A stretch of DNA of 64,000 nucleotides from Lunularia cruciata (taxonomy: Eukaryota > Streptophyta > Marchantiopsida > Lunulariales > Lunulariaceae), in the NCBI GenBank assembly GCA_948567375.1, contig OX419760.1:5828001-5892000 (forward strand). Direction: 5' to 3'. A program made the position numbers and the translations under genes. The notes beneath the pieces were generated by a model. The model did no database searches. It worked only from the letters and a program-made list of their open reading frames with translations, and was not told the origin of the DNA. Below are positions 56,932 through 64,000 of this stretch, one piece after another (positions within the stretch are counted from its first letter, which is position 1; every line of letters starts with the position of its first letter).

Positions 56932-57390
56932 ATTATGTGTATATAAATCTCTACACAGAATACATCACTGTAAACATCATACAATATAGAAACACAACTC
57001 ATATAAGAATTCATACAAAAACCTTAAAGTGCCTCAATAATCAATAATCAAACATATACTCCATATAGTTTTCCAATAGGCACCTTATTATACTCATCAA
57101 GCCAAACTCACTTTAACAACAGCTCAAAAGGCTCAATATGGAAGAATTGAGCTCCCTAAGACCGGACTTTGACGTATACTACTCATTGGGAAGCTAGGTA
57201 GTCCAACACTAATGACACATCCAAAGGTATTGATATTACAAACAATAGCTCTAATGGTGCGAAAGAAAACTCTAACAAGAAAGATGCTCAATTAATAAAT
57301 AGTCAATAAGTAGTTATTAATACAATTATCATTACTAAAATCATCATTCAAGGGTCACTATAAACTAGTTTAGGTGCTACAAATGTAAGT
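56932..57390 (-). repeat. Decayed LTR of the methyltransferase-bearing retroelement family
   Basis: Order and spelling follow the complete LTR at 19041-19636: GTGTATATAAATCTCTACAC, CATCATACAATATAGAAACACAACTCA, AAAGTGCCTCAATAATCA, later GGTGCTACAAATG. It includes the 105-bp terminal segment in its normal place, supporting that layout as the true LTR. Much more diverged, so older. The end is followed by an imperfect repeat of its last 70 bp (about 57400-57470). Confidence 0.65.
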
Positions 57391-57977
57391 GGTTCTCAAC
57401 ATAATTATGATTGCTAAGGTAATCAATCAAGCATCACAATAAACTAGTTTAAATGATTATAAATGTCATAAAGATCTACTAAATTTAAGAATTTCAAGTA
57501 TTGGAATCTTGTAGTTATCCATATATCTATAAAGAATAGTCTTATAACCAAAATCATTCATGGTGTAAGTTGTGGGAAACAAATCAAAGTGATTTAAAAA
57601 ATATTAGGTTATAAATGTTTTAAGATATCCTAATTAATGGAAGTTTTTATACTATTTATAATAGCATGCAATATTTAATTGGAACTTTGTATCAAGGTTT
57701 TACACTTGTCAATTTATATCCCTCTATTCTATCTAGAAAGAATGGTACTCAAATATTGTAACTGCAACCTAGAATCCAAAATCATATACAATCTTATGAA
57801 ATCATGATTGTACATTCACTTGACTTCAATCACTGAATAAGAGTATATAAAATTAATGTCTATGCATTTTTTATTCACATCAAAATTTTGCTGTTATTTT
57901 GGCAATGATAAATTATAATCAAATCATATTATATATAAAATCATATTTTACAATTTAGTAAATGCATCATCACTTCT
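57391..57977. other. AT-rich stretch without a recognisable gene
   Basis: Nothing recognised beyond the LTR-tail repeat noted next to 57390. Confidence 0.5.
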
Positions 57978-58131
57978 GTTTACAATGTCTGACAAATATA
58001 TATATACAACTTTGCTTTGCATTACATTGTTTATCACAAGGTGACATTAGAGTAATTATGTTTACAATGTTTGACAAATACATATACAACTTTGCTTTGC
58101 ATTACATTGTTTATCACAAGGTGACATCATT
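57978..58131. repeat. 82-bp tandem duplication
   Basis: GTTTACAATGTCTGACAAAT starts a unit at 57978 that repeats from 58060 with few changes, both running to CACAAGGTGACAT. Confidence 0.88.
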
Positions 58132-59242
58132 GTACTCTTTTTAACTTTAAAGCACTCATCATATAAAACTCTATATTTCTTGCCATTTGTATATTCGAAT
58201 AAAAGCAAATTATTTATTAATATGATGTCCAAGTCAAAAAAAAAAGAGATAAACTTTGAGAGGAGAAGAGATAAATTTAGGGGAAAAATATAACTTGATG
58301 AAGGTATTTTCATCCATGTCTATTTTTGCATTTAATTTTAAATCTACAAACCTTTTCCCTCGATCATTGAATATCATTTTATACATAACCAAGAGGTACT
58401 TATAGATCTACTTTATAATATAATAAGAGTGTAAGAATATTTCACTTATCCATATATTCAAGAACTGAAGTCTTTGCAACCAAGTTCTTTAAAGCCTCTA
58501 AATTAAACATATAAGGGTTTTAATAAATTTGTGGATCCAAAGTAAACACACTATATGATCCCAATAAACCACATAATGCAAATTTTGATCTTTAGAACTC
58601 CATTATCTTAAGCTATTTTACCTTAAACATACGAATACTAATATAAGCCAAACATCAAATATCTCAGTATATATTATTAGCCAAGCCTTAAAATTAATAT
58701 ATAAACTAAGTATGGCCTTGAATGTAACATCTCAATTAGGTCAATTAGAAGCATTAAGATCCACTACATAGAACAATATGAGAATGCCCTAAATACCTAA
58801 GATATCCAATTTGTAGATTTTTGTCAATGGTTCATGCATTTGTCAACCATTTGATTTAAATGAGATTTTTAACAATTATAACTTAAGGACTTGATATCAA
58901 TTTTTCTAGTCCCGCTATGATATGATCTAAAGTGATATTGTTTATATAATTTCAAGTCCTTCTTATTTTATTATTAGAGTAATGCCACAACAAGAGTTTG
59001 TAGATGTCTACACTCAAAATGCATTTGCATCTAGAAGGTTAATTCTACCTAGAAGAGTTATTTTGTTTTTATTTGTAATTAACTATGAATAGTATATACT
59101 TCTAATATGTTACTATATTTGTTTCTAGGCAAGCTTATGATAATGAGTATAAAGTCATTCTGCAAATAATCCACTTGAAGTACATTACAAAACCAACAAT
59201 ATTATTGAGAGAGGCAACACTTGTTGTATGACATCATGTTTG
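58132..59242. other. AT-rich stretch without a recognisable gene
   Basis: No frames of note and nothing recognised. Confidence 0.5.
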
Positions 59243-59334
59243 AGCAAAAACCTAGAAAATTCCATATTTTTTGACACACCTTGCCTTAGCAAAAAACCTA
59301 GAAAATTCCATACTTTTTGACATACCTTGCCTTG
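59243..59334. repeat. 46-bp tandem duplication
   Basis: AGCAAAAACCTAGAAAATTC...CTTGCCTT occurs twice, at 59243 and about 59289, nearly identical. Confidence 0.85.
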
Positions 59335-62300
59335 TTAGCTAGATGATTATCAAATTTTACGTTCAAAAAATGTGTTAAACATATGGTCAAACATAAAAAG
59401 AATACATGTGAGATTGCACTAAACACCTTTCCAAACATTTGATCTTCTGGCTTGATTCAATCCAAATTGTGGTTTGAGGATAATGATTATACTTGGTAGA
59501 AGTAATTAAGATAATTGAGAATATAGAAGTTATTGAGGAAAATTAAATTTAAATTTAAATTAAGCCATTTTAAAGCAAATTCAATTGTATGCTTTATATG
59601 ATTATACTCTTTGTTTGACTTAACTCCAAGAAGCACTTGATTTTCATATCTAAATTCATCTAGGCATAAAAAGGACATGTTCTACAATACTTTTGGAAGT
59701 TGAAAAATATAGATTGAGATATTCATCTATTCTTTTCTGTGTGAAAGCTACCAAATAATGAAGACATCAAATATAAATCCGAGCAACATTTTTTTAATTA
59801 CTAACCTTGAAACCTACTTCAAAAGACTTGCTTTGTGCATTGATAAACCTACACTATGACAATTGGATAGCCTACTTCCAAGTTTAGAGTTTTCATGTTA
59901 TATCCCTAAATAACAAGTATTTTATTTCTGCCTTTCTTTCTTAGTTATAGTTATATCACTCAGTTCTTTATATTTTTGTTCACTCATCTATCTTTGAATT
60001 TTCATGGTACTTTTACCTTCTTATCCACTTTATTTTCTTTGTTACAAGAAGGTAAACCTCTTTTTCTAATGTCTTAAAATCATTATAAAATATAAAATAT
60101 GAAAAATAATTTTAATTCAAATATGACAAGGAAGATCAAATTTGTAGAACCTTATAGATGCAACTTTCAACATAAAGAAGAAAATTCAAATCTAAGTTTT
60201 ATAAATTTAAAGAGGGGTAACAAAAATGTTTGATTAGAGGGAAAAACCATATTATTACCTAAAAAAGAGAAATCATGAAAATATAAGCATTATATATTTT
60301 TTATGATTTATTTTTGTAAATAATAAAAAAAATTTCTCTCTAGTCAAACTAGAGAGCAATTTTGAATTTTCCACTTCTTTAATGTTAAAATTTTCATCTA
60401 TAAGCTTTTACTAATTTGATCTTCCTTGTCATATTTGAAATTCATCTTAGTGTTCATATTTTCATATTGAACAATATCTTGATTTAGATGCATCTTCTTC
60501 TCCTAATTGAATTGAACTCCTCTCAAATAAAATAACCATTAACAATCATAATAAGTATGAAGCTTATCATATCCTTTCAAAGAAAATGGTAGATTATGGT
60601 TCTTACCAACATATAGAGTATACCACTTTATCATTTTTACAATGCCCTTTGAATTAAACTAGTGGAATGCTTGCCTCTAACTGAAGTAATGCCATCAGCA
60701 ATAGTTTTTACCATGTATAATTTGATGAAAAGAAGAGCCATGTAGTAGTGCTCACCATTGTAGAAAGCAAATTTCAAGAAAATCTCTCATTCACTCCTCC
60801 AATAATTCATCAAGGAGTTGTTGTGCTTCTGGATAAAATCTCATGTACCACAACTCTTCCAAAATCACATTTAAAAGCAAATTCCACCAATTCCAAAATA
60901 AAAGGTCTTTCACTAGTATTTGTAGAAGTGTAAACTAGAGTTAGAGGTTCCTCCAAGATCAACAATCATGATAGTTGCACTCTCAAGTACAAAATGTAAC
61001 TCTATACTTAGCAAAACATATAATAATCACAATGTGGGATTCACTCACTCAATATCTATGCTAAGTTCATTAAATAATCAATGTCCTTCATCTTAAGCTC
61101 TTCCTTATATACTTTCCAAAACTGCTATAGTATAGTACTCACTAGATTTGTAAAGTCCTTACTTTACCTAAATTATCTTAGGTGAATTTATCTCACATCC
61201 ACTGGACTTCACATTAGCCAAAAGCCTATAAGAAGGCCTAACATGTCTCCCTCTCAATGCTTCTAAAAAAATCCTCTAAGAATCTAGATTCTTCTCCTAA
61301 TTTGGGACGACACAATATTTTTAAATATTTAATGGTAGAATCAAATCTACCTACCTTGACCTTCCCTCCAACCCCTCAAAGGTCTCTTAATTTGGTCAAG
61401 ACAATAGGATTTTGACACCTCTTATATACTAAGTGAAATTAACCATACAAAGTCCAAAAATGCCTCCTGCTCCAAAAGAGACTATTACTCTAAGAATTAA
61501 GTAATCTTACATAGAAATTAATTAAAGATTAAATTCTCTAGAAAAATAGAAATATACTTATCTCAAATATATATGATAGGACTTGATATTATTTTTGGCA
61601 TTTGGACTATATTCCAATTAATTCTTGATTTATTCTCTTTTTTGTATTCTCCCTATTTTATCTCAAGGATTGGGTTTTTACAAGTTTAGAGAAAATAAGA
61701 GAAGAGATGGATAGAGAATCCTATCAAATTTATCTTGAATATTAGAGATAGCCTATAACCTTTCTATGTATACTTGAGAAAGGTGCAAACTTGCCTTTTA
61801 CAAAAGTTTTCCATTAACTACTAGCTATATTATTCAATCTCTAATAAGGTTTATTCTTATATCATTCAATACCTCATATTCCAAGTCTATAAAACAAGTT
61901 CCAAGTACTACATTAGGCTATTGGATAATTATGATTATTCTTAGATACCTTCTAAATTTAGTTATTTAGAACTTCTTAAATACTTTGTGGAGAATCTATT
62001 GGAAGATTCAAATAATCTACATGATAAAATTCCACTAAGTGATCATTATAATTATCATATAATATGAATATGATTAAAAATTAAGAACAATAATAAATAA
62101 AAACTGATGTTGTTTGAGTGGACAAAAAAGAAGAAGTAAGAGAGCTATAAGATGCAATAAAAACAAAGAAACACGAAAAAATGCAAAGAAATCAAGCAAT
62201 GTAATAAGCAAAATAACATCTTATAACAATTAAGAACTTGCTCACCCACTTTTGGTTAGAAATTATAGAACTTTTGATACACGCTGTTACATTTTGATAA

Positions 62301-62797
62301 AGCCCTTAAACAATATATCTTAAAAAATTTGAAAATTTGACATAAGAAGTAAAAATTCATAAATACCTTTATCCAGATTGAATGTTTTCATTTTTTATCT
62401 TTGAAAATGTAAATTTTTTATATGAACTGCATTATGCACATGAAGGAGGCATAAGGTTCTCCTTTATCAATGGTGGGTACTTTACAATACCACACTTTCC
62501 AATTATAAATTGTATTGTAAAAAGTATTAATTGAGAGAGAAGAAAGTTTCGTTTAGTTTGCTTGGAATGCCTTGCTTCTAGGAGGAGGTATGCATTATAT
62601 TGTATTGCTTGTTAAGCACAAGATTTAAGTTAACATGTCACAAACCACTCTCTTTTTTGTCCCATTTTATCTTGTTTTTAGTAGTTTACTAGTGTTTTAG
62701 ACAATAGATTAAGTCTTAAGATAGTACTAAGTAGAATAAAAAATTAGTTCATATCCTGCACTTAACAAAGTCCAAGTTTGGCCCAACAACTTTTTCT
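59335..62797. other. AT-rich stretch without a recognisable gene
   Basis: All frames are short. The 61-codon + strand frame at 60748 has no recognisable domain. The region may be fully decayed element sequence. Confidence 0.5.
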
Positions 62798-63231
62798 TGT
62801 AAAAGACCGAGGAGAGAAATAGGGAGAATGGAAAACCCGAGTGGAAGATCACATTGGACTCTCAAGTGTTGAGCTTGGCTTGGGTATTTATAGGTAACCT
62901 TGGTACAAGACTCCCAAGGAGCTTGCAAGAAAAGTTGCTTTATGAGCCACCATACTTGGAGGGCAAGCTAAGCTAGTTGTTTACTTGGCATAGAAGCTAA
63001 GCTAGCCATCAACTTGGTGTACAAGTAACACCAAGTTACTTTATTTTTTGAAAGCTCTTAGAAGCTTCTCACCAAGAAGCTTCATGTATGCTTCTAAAAT
63101 ATTCTACCCACAAGCTTTCTCAATGCTTCTAGCAAATTCTAAGGCTAGTTCTACTTCTTTTTGCTATATTTACTTTAGACAACTAACTTGTTAGCTTCTA
63201 CTTACTTGTATGCTAACTCCATATTATTACA
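62798..63231 (-). repeat. Solo LTR of the chromovirus family
   Basis: Starts TGTAAAAGACCGAGGAGAG and ends CTCCATATTATTACA, matching both ends of the 39959-40356 LTR. No primer site, polypurine tract or coding part adjoins it. The 5-bp flanks (TTTCT and ATATT) do not match, so it may come from recombination between elements rather than a simple solo LTR. Confidence 0.8.
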
Positions 63232-64000
63232 ATATTGAAAAAAGCACACAACAAGGATTACAATACAAGATGGCATATAATGATGTCAAAAGCTTGGAGA
63301 AATTCTCATTCAAGCTACAAAGCAACAATGTTTTGTCATAATTACATTCCATGGGTTTCCACCACTTATTCAAAATCCATGATAGCAACTTACGGTGCAC
63401 TACCAAAGAACCATTAATGGCCATTTTACAAGAGGCTCATGTATGCATTGTTTAATTATGACCCTTCACCAACCATCACAATGGCTAAGGAACAATAGTG
63501 TGTTGGGATCCATAAAAGGCTGACCCCATCCTATGAGGCATTAGTTTTGTAATTTGCATCACTTTTCAGTTTCTCTTGAGCAAGAATTTCTTGAATCATT
63601 GTCCAAGATCCATGACAAAGTGTAGAGTGAAAGATTTACTGCATAATGTAGGATTATAGGAGTGAAGGAGTGATAAAGAGGAGTGAATACAAGAGAAAGC
63701 AAAGTTGAAGTCACAAGATGGCAAAACAGAGTCAAAGTCATGCAAGGCGGACAAAATTGTGTGCAAGCCTCCCAAACTATAGAGCAGATTATTTGAAGAG
63801 TAGAAATCTAGAATTCTTGTTGTGCGATTGGAGTTTTACAGACCTGCCAATGTTAGAAGAAAAAATAAAAAGTATGTATCCTAAATCAGTATGAGCCAAC
63901 CTTGTAACATGGATAAAAGACCACTAGCAACGAGTCTTTGGGGAAAAGTGCACTCTATTTGGGCATTTTTATATTAATACTCCTCACGGTAGGCCAAGTA
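63232..64000. other. No recognisable gene
   Basis: Short frames on both strands with no known domain; the window ends here. Confidence 0.5.

Noticed and set aside
62798-63231. LTR of a complete element extending to the window edge
   Set aside because: No primer site, polypurine tract or coding homology adjoins either side within the window, so only a solo or recombined LTR is supported.

Overview
The window looks like repeat-rich land-plant nuclear DNA. The clearest host gene is the Rubisco small subunit (RbcS, 3862-4667, + strand), with a plastid transit peptide and one intron at the Met-Gln/Val boundary of the mature protein. The transit peptide spelling and the kinds of retroelement present suggest a bryophyte, perhaps a moss. 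That placement is inference.

Layout. 1-15225 is mostly unique sequence with short tandem duplications, RbcS, and a single-exon class I SAM-dependent methyltransferase (8806-9738, - strand). 15226-46894 is a nest of mobile elements. Its base is two copies, in mirror orientation, of a large DNA element. Each copy has a Myb/SANT-like and coiled-coil gene facing an unrecognised second gene. Copy 1 also has a PIF/Harbinger DDE transposase (33240-32260, - strand). Ty3/gypsy retroelements have landed in these copies. One (19041-28982, - strand) sits in gene 2 of copy 1. Another, a chromodomain element (39959-45633, - strand), sits in the gene 1 region of copy 2. A remnant of the first family lies at 34346-35499.

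The most unusual object is the 9.9 kb retroelement at 19041-28982. Between protease and reverse transcriptase it carries a C5 cytosine DNA methyltransferase domain, and after the integrase it ends in a PHD finger. An element bringing its own DNA methyltransferase and a chromatin-reading finger suggests self-methylation or targeted interaction with host chromatin. This copy is a broken fossil.

47120-51300 is probably host sequence. It contains a small cluster of C/D-box snoRNA-like genes (50068-51125): one pair whose two guides match adjacent stretches of 25S rRNA, and another pair with a compensated internal hairpin. A 5'-truncated chromodomain retroelement follows (51955-55974, + strand). 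From there to 64000 the DNA is AT-rich, with LTR remnants (56932-57390, 62798-63231) and short tandem duplications, and no gene I can recognise.

All alignments were made by eye. Percentages are estimates, and family calls rest on motifs rather than database searches.
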